In this document: positions 1-11,045 of the stretch, piece by piece
Position numbering within the stretch: position 1 is the stretch's first letter
Layout: each line of letters begins with the position of its first letter
NCBI GenBank assembly: GCA_944739405.2
Contig: OX123197.2
Span: 54,288,047 to 54,352,046, forward strand
DNA: 64,000 nucleotides
Reading direction: 5' to 3'
DNA from: Euclidia mi
Lineage: Eukaryota > Arthropoda > Insecta > Lepidoptera > Erebidae
The notes under the pieces: model-generated
What the model saw: only the letters and a program-made list of their open reading frames with translations
Databases searched by the model: none
What the model was told of the DNA's origin: nothing
Program-made: the position numbers and the translations under genes

Positions 1-195
1 GCCACAAACAAATATACAACAACTTTATACAAATAAGGCACACCTGGAATTGTATTTCTAGTTTAAAATGTAATTTTACACTAGCATTTGTGCCAAGGTT
101 TGCTCGCTTGTTTAGTTTGAAATGTATTATTGTGATTGTGGGAGTAACTTGGCGGAGTAAGCATATTGGTCGAAATTACTAATGTTTGTGTGTGG

Positions 196-425
196 GCTAG
201 TCGGTTGCGGCAGACCTCGTAAACTCGTAAGACGTTCGTCGACCAAATTGGGGACGTCTTGAAGAACGGAAAAGTCCGAAGCACCCATAACCTGCGAGTA
301 TGAATGAAAATAGTAATGAATGTAGAGGAAGCGCGTGAGGTTTGGAAGGATAGAAGCAAGTGACGTTCTGTTGTTTCTGCCTACGCCGACGAGAAAATTG
401 CGTGAGCATATGTATGTATGTACAT
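196..425 (+). pseudogene. LINE F, C-terminal tail of reverse transcriptase polyprotein
   Basis: Decayed 3' end of a non-LTR retrotransposon. Conceptual translation gives GRPRK near the start and then MNVEEAREVWKDRSK and RSVVSAYADEKIA before a stop, followed by TATGTATGTA repeats. The same tail recurs at 41353-41500 (WRACMKRVMNVEEARKFC, RSVVSAYPDGKRA), which confirms it is interspersed. Stops and frameshifts upstream show it is dead and 5'-truncated. The last ~50 bases (CTCTGCCTAC..., GCGTGAG, TATGTATG) resemble the 3' end of the SINE bodies at 20385-20615 and 30930-31195, so this LINE family is a candidate mobiliser of those SINEs. The LINE clade is not assigned. Confidence 0.6.
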
Positions 426-836
426 GTAAAATACGATATTACAAATCCAAATGTGTATGTATCTATGTTCGGTTTACACGTGAAACTGATGTTTGAAAAA
501 AAATATGTAGGGGGAACTTTAAGAACTTGTGCTCTTTAGTCAAGTGAGTAACTATATTCGTATGTTTTACTGCTCCAATCTTATTCTTTGCTTTATAAGT
601 TCCTTTGACTAAGAATTAGGCTACTAGAAATGCATATTTGACATTAGTTTCATATAAAATATGTCAAGTATCACTTGTAGCTAAATCCATGGACAGATCA
701 AATATAGAGCTCGTCCGTAAAAGGCATACGTTGTTTAAATCAAAGAGTTATGTCATTCAGATATAGGTACGTTTATATTACTTATATAAAATATTTCTTC
801 AATTGATGTGCAATATCTTCATTTTTAGTTATAAAA
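426..836. other. No gene seen
   Basis: AT-rich sequence with no open frame or repeat that I can name. Confidence 0.5.
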
Positions 837-1232
837 CTAGCTGGTACCCGCGGCTTCGCACGCGGATAGTAATAATATTTTATTTTAACTTTCATACTTT
901 GCGCGAACCCTACAACCTCCTCAATTAAGCCCATTCGTAACATTCGTTCTTAGTGGACGCCTAAAATAAATAATTTACATCTCAGTCAAATAATTTTTTT
1001 ATACGCCTGGCGATTTTCGAATGTTAATAATAACTGAAAATATACACATATAGGTATATAAACTTCGTGGAGTATCGGTATCGTGACAACAACGCTACCT
1101 ACTGGGTCAAATTGTAGCTGATATGTAGCGCTATAAAGTCCTCTACCTTGCAGTGAAAGTCTCATTTGAATCGGTTCAGCCGTTCCAAAGATTACCTCGG
1201 ACAAACAGAAAGACAGACAGACAGACAGAAAG

Positions 1233-1263
<31 letters not shown>

Positions 1264-1693
1264 AAAATGTTAAAAAGGGTTGTTTTGGGCTTAGAATGTA
1301 ACTAACTATATGCACTTGGAAAAATATAGTTATTTTGAAATCACAGACAGACACTTCAATTTTGTTTATATGTATAGATGAGGAGAAGAAGTAAAGACTT
1401 TTTATCGCGACAACAGCGCCAACAACCGGGTCAAATTGTAACCTATATGTAGCGCTATAAAGTCCTCTACCTCGCAGTGAAAGTATCATTTGAATCGGTT
1501 CAGCCGTTCCAGAGATTACCCCAGACAAACAGAAAGACTGACAGACAGATAGACAGACGGACAGACAGACAAAAATGTTAAAAAGGGTTGTTTACTACTT
1601 ACTTAGAATCGTGGAACTAACTATATGCACTTGAAAAAACATAGTTATTTTGAAATCACAGACAGACACTTCAATTTTATTTATATGTATAGA
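837..1693 (-). mobile_element. Non-autonomous Helitron with duplicated 5' end
   Basis: On the minus strand the element ends in CTAG at 840-837, preceded by a GC hairpin region (CCGCGTGCGAAGCCGCGGG) and followed by T, as expected for A^T-inserting Helitrons. The 5' terminus, TCTATACATATAA on the minus strand, occurs twice, at 1378 and 1693. The roughly 300-bp segment 1070-1378 is repeated at 1400-1693 with high similarity, including the CCGTTCCA(A/G)AGATTAC and ACAAAAATGTTAAAAAGG blocks and a GACA/GACG microsatellite (about 1202-1262 and 1530-1572). No Rep/helicase frame is present. The long minus-strand open frame here is the microsatellite and repeat read through, not a gene. Confidence 0.65.
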
Positions 1694-4054
1694 TATTCAA
1701 CGTTCAAGAGTAATGGATGTTCAATTAAGTGCTATTTGTGATGGCTAGATCTAGTGGATTTCAACTGTAAATCTCATATACACTTGAAATATCTAGTTTA
1801 TATTTGGGCTCCTTATAGTTGCGTATTTTTTTTTTGTATCTTTTTAATCTATGAACAGCGTTTTATGTTTTTAAAGATATTAATAGTACAAAGATCAAGA
1901 TACAAGATCATGGATAATTATAATATACTGATTAAAAATTTTGCGCGAATACTACCTATTACTAAGAACTACTTTCCACAAAAAACATAAGATTACTGGC
2001 CGGTCTGATAAGGGTCTGGGACCCAATTCTACCTTACTTTATGAATTCTCTTTGACTTAGGCTATATATTATTTGATATTATGAATTCTATAGTTTCGAT
2101 ATCATGTCAGTGTCATACTTACGTCACAAAAACTACATTCTTCTAAATTATCTGATAATTGAACGAAGTTGTAACGAGATCGTAAATTGAAACAAGTGTT
2201 AAAATATATGTTAACGACGAACTGTTTATTTCAAATTATACGATACCTAATGACATTAGGTTATCAGAATACTGCTTCGGAGTCAATTCAAAATATAATT
2301 TCAATGTCATATAAAAATACGAGAATTGGCCTCCTGGGTGGGATTTATCTATATCATATTATTATTATCATCTATATTTATATTTTAGTAATTAAAAATT
2401 TATCTATATTTTAGTAATCTTATACGGAAGTACGTATCAATCCTCAGATTCTAGGCACAGAAAAGTATCCTATAAGTTTTAACGGTCCGTTTTTGTGTCA
2501 ATTTTATTAGTACGAAACTACGTTTTCGTCAGACCATTTCTTTTTATTTTATTGCATCCAGACGATAGCTTGATTCTTTAGCAGGACCTCTCAATTACTA
2601 CTAAAAAGCCATTAGGTGGGATTGTGATAATTGGTGAACAGAGTCGAAGAAGATGCTTTGGCTGTGGGCCAAACAGGTTTTATAAAAGTTGATTTCATTA
2701 TTTATAAACTGCACACCTAGGTAGGTACGTGAGACTTACCGTAAACTACTCATACTCAAAGTATAACTCATACATAAATGTGAATAAAGAAGAAGTGCGC
2801 CGTAAGTCGTGCACGGCTTGTATCCAAGACTTTCAACTTGTATCCCAGTATTCGCTTTCTAGTCTAACCAATTTGACAGTATATCAGCTTTTCCACTGAC
2901 CGACTGTTGTCGTTCCTCCTTAACCAAAAAATACAGGAACTGAATAAATTATGCCACTACAGAAGTATCCCAGCTGCCTTTTATCCCAGCCAGACATAAC
3001 TACTAGTAAAGAATACAGAAACCTAATCATTGTATTACTCCAATCCGTTCAAAATCCCACTTCAACAGTATGTCTTGATTTGGCCATGTAAAAGAGACTT
3101 ATTGGTTTTAGCATACATAACACAACTTGATAAATATCCTCTCATTTTTCGCATTTCACTGTTCTACTACGCTATTATTGCCCTCTCACTTAGACTTTTT
3201 TTCTTATTGCCTAGCTCCAGAGAACCATAGCGCGGTGCCACCGATAGCTATAAAAACCAATCCCGCTGTGGCATATTTCTAATTTAAAATCAAGTCGTAC
3301 TTATTAATAAAACGTAAAGCCAAGTATCTAATCCCCGTAGGCTATTGCTAAGGCGGCTCAACTAAACAATAAGTCAGTCTATGATGAATAAGCCGTAGAG
3401 CTTTCACAACAATTATTATGATGTAAATTGTTTCAGACAAAAAGTGCTTTAATTGAAATGTCTGAAGGCGTTGCTAAATAAATTAAATTTGAATTATTTT
3501 ACTAATTTCTAGTTAGGTTTATTTGGTAGCAAAAAATATTGTGCTTAAATTATAATTGAGTAGAATAGATTTAGATTTTTACGATAAGAGCAGCAAAATT
3601 AATCTGTAATCCTTATTTGGATGATATGTTTTATGGAGTTTCTGTCTTAATACTATAATTTAGATATTTGAGTTCAACTCCTCCAAAAATATAATTTGGA
3701 AAAATATCTCAATATGTCTTTCTAGACGAATTTCGTTAGGAGACTAAAAGGCTTTTTGTAGCACTACTGACATAACATATGTGCATAATTGTAAAATGTT
3801 CTATGCATACTGTTATTTAGTTCTTTGGTTTTAAATCCGTCTACTAAAATGAGAAGGACAATTTACTGTAATACCGTAGAGAGTAGTGTGTCTCTTCAGC
3901 AGTATGAGCATGAAATATTCAGCATGCCACCCAAACGGCTAGTGTAACGCATGCTAAAACATCAGAGCAATTACTTTACCTGTATATATTTTTAATTTAA
4001 TTACGCTATTGATAACCGGTACATATATATTAGTATGTGACCAATTTGTGTAAA
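1694..4054. other. No gene seen
   Basis: About 2.4 kb of AT-rich sequence. The open frames are short, low-complexity and lysine/isoleucine/tyrosine-rich, as expected by chance. I recognise no TE terminus. Confidence 0.5.
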
Positions 4055-4305
4055 ATTTTAACTTCTTACAACTTGAAATTAAACTACAGTTTACGGATTC
4101 ATTACAGAATTCATGGTCACGGCAGACTGAGGTGATATTTGTCTTTTTCTTGAATGTATAAGTTATTTTGTCGTGCCCATGAAATCGAAACGTCGGCTAG
4201 TAATAAATTAAAAATGTAGTTTCTAGATCATTCGGTTTAAATGTAATAACTTAGTGAAACCAATATATCGGGATAAAACATTCGCGTAAACCCAAGATAT
4301 TCTTA
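4055..4305. repeat. Penelope-like element terminal repeat, rearranged copy 1
   Basis: Contains GAAATTAAACTACAGTTTAC, then CATGGTCACGGCAGACTGAG, then the reverse complement of the block seen in plus orientation at 39050-39150 (CGAAACGTCGGCTAGTAATA ... GGTTTAAATGTAATAAC), ending ATTCGCGTAAACCCAAGAT. Related copies are at 38996-39225 and 45055-45288, with a terminal piece at 52955-53015. The 39-kb copy abuts a GIY-YIG-like coding relic, so the family is inferred to be a Penelope-like element whose ends are inverted relative to each other. Confidence 0.45.
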
Positions 4306-4337
4306 TTACAGCCTTTGTAAACGGTAAATGTTGTTTT

Positions 4338-4728
4338 ATTCGTTATCAGCGATAGCCGAGTGGATATACCAACAGACTGCCATGCAGAGGGTATCGGGTT
4401 CGAATCCACGGCGCGCACCAATGACTTTTCGGAGTTATGTGCGTATTGAATTGTTAATTATCGCTTGTCCCGTGCCTCGGAGAGCACGTTAAGCCGTCGG
4501 TCCCGGCTGTCATGAAGATCTTTGACAGTCGTTACAGGGTGTCAGTACCTTGTAAATAAACTGACACTAGACTAAACCATGGAATATCGCTATCCCTTCG
4601 GGTTGCGGAGGTCAGACAGGCAGTCGCTCCGTGGAAAAGCTAATATTCAGCCTAACCCGGTTAGACTAGAAAGCGGACCCCAGGTTGAGACTGGGACAAC
4701 GCTAGGAGAATGAATGATTCGTTATCAG
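4338..4728 (+). mobile_element. tRNA-headed SINE with 12-bp target-site duplication
   Basis: Body 4350-4716 is flanked by perfect direct repeats ATTCGTTATCAG (4338-4349 and 4717-4728). The head carries tRNA-like pol III promoter boxes: A box TAGCCGAGTGG and B box GGTTCGAATCC. The middle carries CCGTGCCTCGGAGAGCACG followed by CCGTCGGTCCCGGCT. The tail ends in GAATGAATG. The same head with a different body is at 47652; the same middle with a 5S-like head is at 60520-60761 (minus). Decayed copies are at 55103 (plus) and 52383 and 24729 (minus). Confidence 0.85.
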
Positions 4729-5360
4729 GAACAATAAATATCAACATGATTGGTTTTAACCCCAAATGACTGAACAGACGCGTTGGTTATCCTGAAAAAT
4801 TGTGTTCACTTGACTTTTTATTATACTTTTTCCATAACACAACTCCTCCAGAATAATGCCAAATATAATTAAAAAAATAGAGGAAATGAGCACTGCAGCC
4901 TATCTCCGGATTATCTACGGGATGGGGTAATTCAATCTTATCCGGACAATTTTTTCATCTCGCTCTATACTATGGCTATTTATATTTTTGTCTTTGTCTA
5001 TAGCTATCAATATCACGGTCCCATAGCTCCGTTTTTGTCACAGAAAGTTTACAGCTAACACCGTATTGTAATTTCCCGTGGGGGTTGCCGTTATGACGTC
5101 ATTGGTAATGGACCGGCCCCCTTGATTTTAGTAATTTATTATATCTGTACCTTCTGGGCATTGACTGTAAATAGAAATGGTATAATGAATGAATATTTTG
5201 GGAATGTTAAGATTTTTAAGGATTTTTCTTGTATTTTTATGTAACTCAAATAAAGTTAAATATCAAAAGGACTGAGGAGATTGTGTATTATGCACAGGGA
5301 TTGTACGTTGATTTGTTACAAGCTTTTATTTACTTTTAATACTAAGGCAAATCTCAGACA
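4729..5360. other. No gene seen
   Basis: Nothing recognised apart from ordinary AT-rich sequence. Confidence 0.5.
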
Positions 5361-6838
5361 GATTTTGGAGTGTAGTGGGGTCCATACTGTTAATATTAAT
5401 ACCATCTGATGATCCCCCCACAAACTCTTCACTAGTGGCTCCAAGAAGCCGTAGTGTACGCGGCGGCCACACCCCGGGAAACCACGTCCATCTGTGAGCT
5501 AAACCTAGTGAAGGGGACTAATGAACAGACATAGTTTTTTGGGTGATCCCCCCAATGTACACAATGTGTGTCGATATTATAAATGTGAACCTTTTTTACA
5601 ACGATTCTTCGTCACACAGCCAGGTAATGTGAAATACCTAAAAGGCGTTCACCAGGATCCATATAGTGGATTACGGTCTTTCACTGCATTTCGACCTCCG
5701 CCACTCGTAGCGGTGTCCCAGTCCACTAGGCAAAGGAGGAGGGAACGAGAGAGTGGGCTTGCACCTGCGCAACCGCTTGTCCACTTTAAATAAATTCACA
5801 CGCAGATGACCTCGGCAGTTCTTTCCGGATTGGAGTCTTCAAAGCCCTCCGGCGATGGGATGTTGGCGATGGGGCTGCGATAACGATGTGCCAAGGCTTT
5901 AGTTAACATCCTGCACGTAGGCGATCAGTGGAGAGTGGTCGCTCCTTTTAGCCGACTGAGACGGGGTTCAGGGTTTGGCAGCACCATTGGCGACAAAGCA
6001 GCCCTATTTAGGATCACTCTGCTTTCCTCTGCACAGGGGAGGGGCCTAGAAAAGGTGGCCCAAAAATAATTCAAGTCACCCATTTGCCCAGATGCCAGGC
6101 CGCGGGCGCCTGGACATCGTTAAATGCGGTCCAAAAAACCACTTAAATTCGAATATGGTAAAATCACGACAACTCAGCTTAGCTACATGGAACGTACGAA
6201 CTTTACTTGATAGCGACCATAAATTATGCCCGGAGAGGAAAACTGCTCTTATAGTAAGAGAGCTCAGTCGCTAAAGATGCAATCAGCGAAACCCATCTGA
6301 ATGGCAGCGTAGTGCTATGTGAACAACTAGGCGGCTACATATATTACTGGTGCAGACGTCCCTCTGGTGAGAGTGCGAGCAATGGCGTAGGCTTTGCTAT
6401 TCGTAACGATTTGACTAGAGATCGGGGGAACTCCCTAAGGGCATCAATGACCGCCTCATGACTCTACGCCTACCAATCACTGACACCAAATTTGTACATC
6501 TTATAAGCGCTTATGCCCCTACGTTGCCTTCACCGGATGACGATAAAGAGGCATTCTATCAACAACTTCGTCAGGCCCTTGAAGTCATACCAAAACATGA
6601 TAAAATCATCTTGTTGGGAGATTTTAATGCTCGCGTTGGGAAGGAAAATGACACTTGGAAAGGTGTACTGGGCACGCATGGGGTTGGCAAATGCAATGGT
6701 AATGGACTTAGACTACTAACACTTTGTGCAGAATGTGACCTTGCCATCTCCAATACATGCTTTAGACTTCCCGATAAATATAAAACATCATGGATGCACC
6801 CACGTTCACGGCATTGGCATTTATTAGACTACATAATT
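5361..6838 (+). pseudogene. LINE A, piece 1: 5' region and AP endonuclease
   Basis: 5' part of a non-LTR retrotransposon. From ATG 6092 the frame reads through LATWNVRTLLDSDH, the first conserved strand of an apurinic/apyrimidinic-type endonuclease, then shifts frame. At 6458-6838 it continues with FVHLISAYAPTLPSPDDDKE, IILLGDFNARVGKENDTW (catalytic D and N) and HWHLLDYIIS. The 5361-6090 stretch is GC-richer than its surroundings and looks like the element's 5' untranslated part; the 90-aa frame at 5521-5793 in it resembles nothing I know. The coding breaks off at 6838 just where the family should continue, and resumes at 13557. Confidence 0.75.
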
Positions 6839-7080
6839 AGTGTTTTTTTTTGCATGTGGGTAGTTGTAGCACTAATATTAAAAGCTAAGAGCTCTACTTT
6901 TAAAAATTCAAAATAAATAGTAAATTCATTTTTTTATAAGTTTTAATGACATTATTTAATTGATTGCAATCAGTACCTGCCAGTATAGTGTTGACACTCT
7001 CCTGCATTAATAAATTCCAATTTGCTACACATTTCACTGCAATATATCTCAAACACTACAAGAGTCCGTGAGCAATTTAA
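6839..7080 (+). other. Junction and 5' part of LINE B ORF1
   Basis: From about 7020 the frame used by LINE B ORF1 is open (ending ESVSNL just before the TTAA at 7077-7080). If the TTAA-flanked insert that follows is removed, this frame runs directly into the ORF1 at 7898. The initiation codon of ORF1 is not identifiable. Confidence 0.5.
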
Positions 7081-7888
7081 CCCTTAATCAAATATTGGGA
7101 AATTATTTCCCACTTGACACTACCGTAAAATTTCTGTTTTATTTCTTTATTGGTAACTCTAATCAGTACCTAGCTCAGGAACAAAATAATCCTACATAGT
7201 TTTTAAATATTTTTTATTTGCAACATTTTGTCTGAAGACGTGAAATGTCATCGTATGTCAATGTCAAAAACACAGTTTGAAATATTTTACAAAAAAACCG
7301 GTTCAGGCGGCAGATTTAAAAGTTTATGAAGAAAAAAAATCTGATAGGTGCATAAACACAATATTTTTGTAAACTAGACTTGTTTTCTGAATGCTTCTTA
7401 CGGTTTTTGGCCTCGCAGCATTGATATTTGTTATATTTTCTTAGGTTTAAATGAGTGGGAAATAATTTCCCATTGTTTGTTCCTGCATTGAAAAAACACC
7501 AATTTCTGTATATAAAATAAATAATTTGTCTCTCATATTTTTTGTCTCTCATTTGTCACTCATGATACATTGCTTGTTTTTTTTTTAATTTTGGTCTATA
7601 AGATAAAAAAAGAAACAAGCAAAGTAGGAGCAACTGACATGTATGTCTTGTAGTAAAAATATATCAAAAATAAAGAGCTGTTCCGGATAATGGGAAATAA
7701 TTTCCCACTTAATTATATTTTGCTTTGAAATACCGGATACTGGGAAATAATTTCCCACCGCAAAACCCCCATTTCCCCCCTCTTTATAAAAAAAAGGAGT
7801 TGTTTTTCGAAATCTATAGAACCCACTTACCTAAAAGCCGTGACCAGTTTTCAAATTACTCAAAAAAAAAGGTTTGTTTGATTAAGGG
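7081..7888. mobile_element. piggyBac-like TTAA MITE 1
   Basis: Flanked by TTAA at 7077-7080 and 7889-7892, with perfect 12-bp terminal inverted repeats CCCTTAATCAAA (7081-7092; reverse complement at 7877-7888). No transposase frame remains. Excision in silico, leaving one TTAA, rejoins the LINE B ORF1 reading frame, so the insertion is later than that LINE. The interior holds four copies of the 17-mer palindrome TGGGAAATAATTTCCCA or its reverse complement (7096-7112, 7456-7472, 7691-7707, 7741-7757), which could be protein-binding sites. Confidence 0.8.
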
Positions 7889-7897
7889 TTAAAAGAC

Positions 7898-8560
7898 ATG
7901 TTCCTCAAACGGATGGCAGACTTCGAGGCTGAGTTTCCCAAAACACAGGGAACTCCAACCATGCCGGCGTTGGCCTCAGAATTCAGCTCCTTCAAGACCT
8001 TCGTGATGCAGGCTCTGAATGGGCTGCAGAGCCAAATTGAGCTTCTTGCACAAACAGTAGACGCAATGGAGATGAGGACCAGGTGTAAAATGTTGCTGCT
8101 GCATGGTGTGACGGAGGGCAGCAAAGAGGATACTGCTCAGGTGGTAGTAGATGTATGTAAGCAGCACCTCAAGTGTGATATATCTGTTACTGATATTTGG
8201 CGGTGCCACAGGATGGGGCGCACATCAAACAACCTCAAGCCTAGGCCCATAGTTTTGAAGTTCAACAGCTTCTCTGTACGTGACAGTATATGGTATGGCA
8301 AGACAAAGTTCAATGGCACTGGTGTTACGATATCGGAGTTCTTGACCAAGCTGCGACATGACACAGTTATGGCTGCACGTCAGAAGTTTGGTGTCTCTCA
8401 ATGCTGGACCAAGGAGGGCATCATACACGTGCTGGCGCCTGACGGTTCGCGTCATCGAGTCGTCAATCTCAGCGAGTTGAGCAAGATTGAGCAGAAGGAC
8501 GGCGTGGAGCAAGCTTCAACGGCCGCAAAGCCAGCCACAAAGTCGAAAAGGAATGTCTAA
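7898..8560 (+). CDS. LINE B ORF1 (nucleic-acid-binding protein)
   Basis: Open frame of 220 aa. Residues ~1-55 are a helical, coiled-coil-like region (FSSFKTFVMQALNGLQSQIE). Residues ~60-140 resemble the RRM-type core of LINE ORF1 proteins (CKMLLLHGVTEG, DIWRCHRMGRTSN, KPRPIVLKFNS). A C-terminal segment (GVTISEFLTKLRHDTVMAAR, FGVSQCWTKEGIIHVLAPDG) ends in a basic tail (KPATKSKRNV). Such proteins coat LINE RNA in a ribonucleoprotein. The ATG used here is only the first after the MITE; the real N terminus lies upstream of 7077. ORF2 starts about 700 bp downstream. Confidence 0.75.
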   Translation: MFLKRMADFEAEFPKTQGTPTMPALASEFSSFKTFVMQALNGLQSQIELLAQTVDAMEMRTRCKMLLLHGVTEGSKEDTAQVVVDVCKQHLKCDISVTDIWRCHRMGRTSNNLKPRPIVLKFNSFSVRDSIWYGKTKFNGTGVTISEFLTKLRHDTVMAARQKFGVSQCWTKEGIIHVLAPDGSRHRVVNLSELSKIEQKDGVEQASTAAKPATKSKRNV

Positions 8561-9253
8561 AGGAATCCCAAAAGAAGTAATATATCCTTTGTCTTAATAG
8601 ATTTCCGGTCCAGGTAGTAACTATAGTAAGTAGATTCAAAAATTGTTTCTTGCTCTATACCCACTTTTAATCCTACTTTAACAATTTCAAAATGATTACA
8701 TTCATTTATATAACTTTAATCTGTCGGTAAACGATATTTTTTTTGTTTTTTTCATAACTGTCAGCTGTCAAATCTATTATTCTATCATATACTTGTCAAT
8801 GTCATGTATAACAGTACCTATTTGAATACGAGGCTTTTGGGAATTTCAATGTAACTTATTTTCTTTCGTTCCTTTTTCCCATCTTCATCTTCTTTATTCA
8901 ATAATTACTCAAGAGTATTCGCAATAACTCGGACCGATACTTCTCGTTTGTTTCTCTGTTTTTTTCTCTTTGTTTCTTTTTCTTTGTATGTTTAACATTT
9001 GATCTTTTTATTTTTCCATGTTATTTACCGTTTTTACCCTATTACAATATATAACTTGATGTCCCTCTACTATAGGCACTACTGGCAGGTTGTGTATTAT
9101 TGGTTATATATATATATAATTTTTCGTTTTAATTATATAATATATGTGTAATTTTTGGTTTATGTATATTTAATCATATATAATATAGACAATAATATAT
9201 TATAATATTTTATATAAGGATACCGTTATTACATTATTATTATCTACATTGAT
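8561..9253 (+). other. LINE B inter-ORF spacer, very AT-rich
   Basis: No frame. The last ~150 bases (9100-9240) are almost pure A/T. The spacer is unusually long for a LINE and may hold an unrecognised insertion. Confidence 0.4.
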
Positions 9254-9780
9254 TTGAACGAAATAAGTGATGATAGTTTCCATTCAATAAGTAGTTTAGA
9301 TTCTGATGAAAGCTTTTCCAGTGTGCCGTCCCTTGCAGACTGTCTGAATTCACAGTTTTCTGATGTACCTAAAAACTTCAATGCCGTTCATATCAATGCC
9401 CAGAGTATTCCGGCACATTTCCCTGTTATGCTGGCTAACCTAGACTGTAAGAGTATTCATGCTTTCCTTGTTTCCGAGTCATGGCTGAAGCCCTGTCTGC
9501 CATCTACATTAATGCCGGTGAACATTTATTTCTGGAAGTTGTTCTAAACCACACCAAAATCCTCCTCGGCGTTTACTATTGTCCTTCATTACGTATAAAT
9601 TATTTTTCTAGTTTCGAAACTCTATTGGTTAATCTCGTGCCCTCTTACAGTCACACTATCATAATGGGTGATTTTAATACCTGTCTACTTAAAAATGATT
9701 CCAGCTCTTCTTCCCTTCTTTCCAGTATTACGGCCTGTAATATGACAATACCTTCAAACGCTCTATTCTACAAAATCTAT
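9254..9780 (+). pseudogene. LINE B ORF2, endonuclease part
   Basis: Reads VHINAQSIPAHFPVMLANLD then LVSESWLKP, the start of an AP-type endonuclease. An internal deletion and frameshift near 9500 follow, then NAGEHLFLEVVLNHTKILLG, VYYCPSLRIN and IIMGDFNTCLLKNDS (catalytic D). The first codon of the open frame is TTG, so the true start is uncertain. A minus-strand copy of the same domain at 19603-19880 retains the sequence deleted here. The frame ends at the fold-back at 9782. Confidence 0.8.
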
Positions 9781-9781
9781 T

Positions 9782-9847
9782 AGAATGACAACGAAAATCG
9801 ACTGGTCTCAGAGGCATCTGAGACCAGTCGATTTTCGTTGTCATTCT
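9782..9847. repeat. Fold-back 1 (31-bp perfect arms)
   Basis: Arms 9782-9812 and 9817-9847 are exact reverse complements; spacer GGCA. The right arm is continuous with the inverted RT segment that follows. Marks the left border of an inversion in LINE B. Confidence 0.95.
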
Positions 9848-10300
9848 TGCGCTCCCAATAACAATGACCTGGGTTTTAGAGGGATTGACTTAACTTAACT
9901 TGCGTAAAGCCCAAAGGATTTGCTCCAATTGCTGATACGCATCAGGTCACTATTAATGGCACTAATAGATAATGACATTTTGTGCCAATGGCGACTGCGT
10001 ATAGATTTGGAGATCATCTGCATAAAATTGATAGAAACAGCGAAGATCATTTGATATAGAATTTATAAAAATTGCGAAGAGTAAAGGAGACAACACGTCA
10101 CCCTGGGGCCCACCATTAGTTGTGTCACACCAACAAGAATGTGAGTTTTCGATGTGTATACGCTGTCGGCGGCCACACAGGTAACTACGAAACCAATCAA
10201 CCACCGTAGGAGATATGTTAAGAGAACGTAGACGGCCAAGTAGGATATCAGTTTCCAAATTACACTCAGAAATCGTACAGCACTCTTCGAGTCCAATTTA
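9848..10300 (-). pseudogene. LINE B ORF2, reverse transcriptase core in inverted orientation
   Basis: The minus strand encodes ETDILLGRLRSLNISPTVVD, WFRSYLCGRRQR, GGPQGDVLSPLLFAIFINSI and FYQFYADDLQIYTQS (catalytic YADD at 10013-10024), continuing in a shifted frame to NPSKTQVIVIGSARM. This is the RT core missing from the plus-strand ORF2 between 9780 and 10495, so it is the element's own segment turned around rather than a separate insertion. Both borders are fold-back palindromes (9782-9847 and 10434-10551). 10300-10433 is degenerate sequence of the same segment. Confidence 0.75.
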
Positions 10301-10433
10301 ATAACGCGTTCCGGGTGTTGATGAGACTGCCCCGTTTCTGTAGCGCATCAGGGATGTTTGCTGAAGCCCGAGTGGATTGCTTTTTTACCAAAATGCGCAA
10401 AAGATTCGCCTCTCTGGTGACTCTCTCTGGTGG

Positions 10434-10551
10434 CCCAGATTCTTTACCTTATCCTGTATTGGAATAATAGTGCCATCGAAGGTAACGTGAGGCATCACGT
10501 TACCTTCGATGGCACTATTATTCCAATACAGGATAAGGTAAAGAATCTGGG
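10434..10551. repeat. Fold-back 2 (57-bp perfect arms)
   Basis: Arms 10434-10490 and 10495-10551 are exact reverse complements; spacer GGCA. The right arm is coding in ORF2 (HVTFDGTIIPIQDKVKNLG); the left arm is a non-coding inverted copy. Longest fold-back in the window. Confidence 0.95.
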
Positions 10552-10696
10552 TATAATTATGGACTCTACATCAACGTGGCGATCGCAGATACAAGAGGTG
10601 AGTCGTAAAGTGTTTGCTTCAGCAGGTTCATTGAGAAGACTACGAAACTTTCTCCCTACTGCCACCAAAATTGCACTTGCAAACTCTCTTCTTTTA
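10495..10696 (+). pseudogene. LINE B ORF2, post-YADD RT segment
   Basis: Reads HVTFDGTIIPIQDKVKNLGI then STSTWRSQIQEVSRKVFAS and RRLRNFLPTATKIALANSLL, the thumb-side region of CR1-like RTs. Interrupted at about 10697 by an antisense LINE 3' end; coding resumes near 11050. Confidence 0.75.
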
Positions 10697-11045
10697 TTTA
10701 TTTATACTTTATTGTACACTTATACATACATTGGTAGAAATTTTCTGAACAAGTAAGTGCAAAGGGCGGCCTTATCGCTGACAGCGATCTCTACCAGGCA
10801 ATCTTTGGATGGATATTATTGGTCGGAAATAAATGGTAGTTGCATGTGTACATTTGTAAAAATATATTAAATATATAAATTCGTGTAATAACATATATTC
10901 ATACAAATAAATACTTAAATATTAATATACACAAATAATATATAATATAAATAATATTAAATATTAATATATACATACAAATAAGTATACAATATTTAAA
11001 TAAATACATGCATATACCTATAACGTAGAATGAGAAAAGTTATAA
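10697..11045 (-). mobile_element. 5'-truncated LINE B-type 3' end inserted in LINE B
   Basis: The reverse complement contains TTGCCTGGTAGAGATCGCTG, GATAAGGCCGCCC and TGTACAATAAAGTATAAA, matching the 3' untranslated tail of LINE B itself at 11735-11855. The rest is AT-rich UTR-like sequence. This is a short minus-strand copy of the same family that landed in the RT region and split it. Confidence 0.65.

Noticed and set aside
1206..1262. CRISPR-like direct repeats
   Set aside because: A 4-bp microsatellite, no spacers; eukaryotic context.
986..1528. 180-aa minus-strand open frame
   Set aside because: It is the duplicated Helitron end and a GACA-type microsatellite read through (Ser/Cys/Leu/Val repeats); no conserved domain.
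5521..5793. 90-aa frame as a gene
   Set aside because: Sits in the GC-richer 5' region of LINE A; no motif, and the family's coding starts later.
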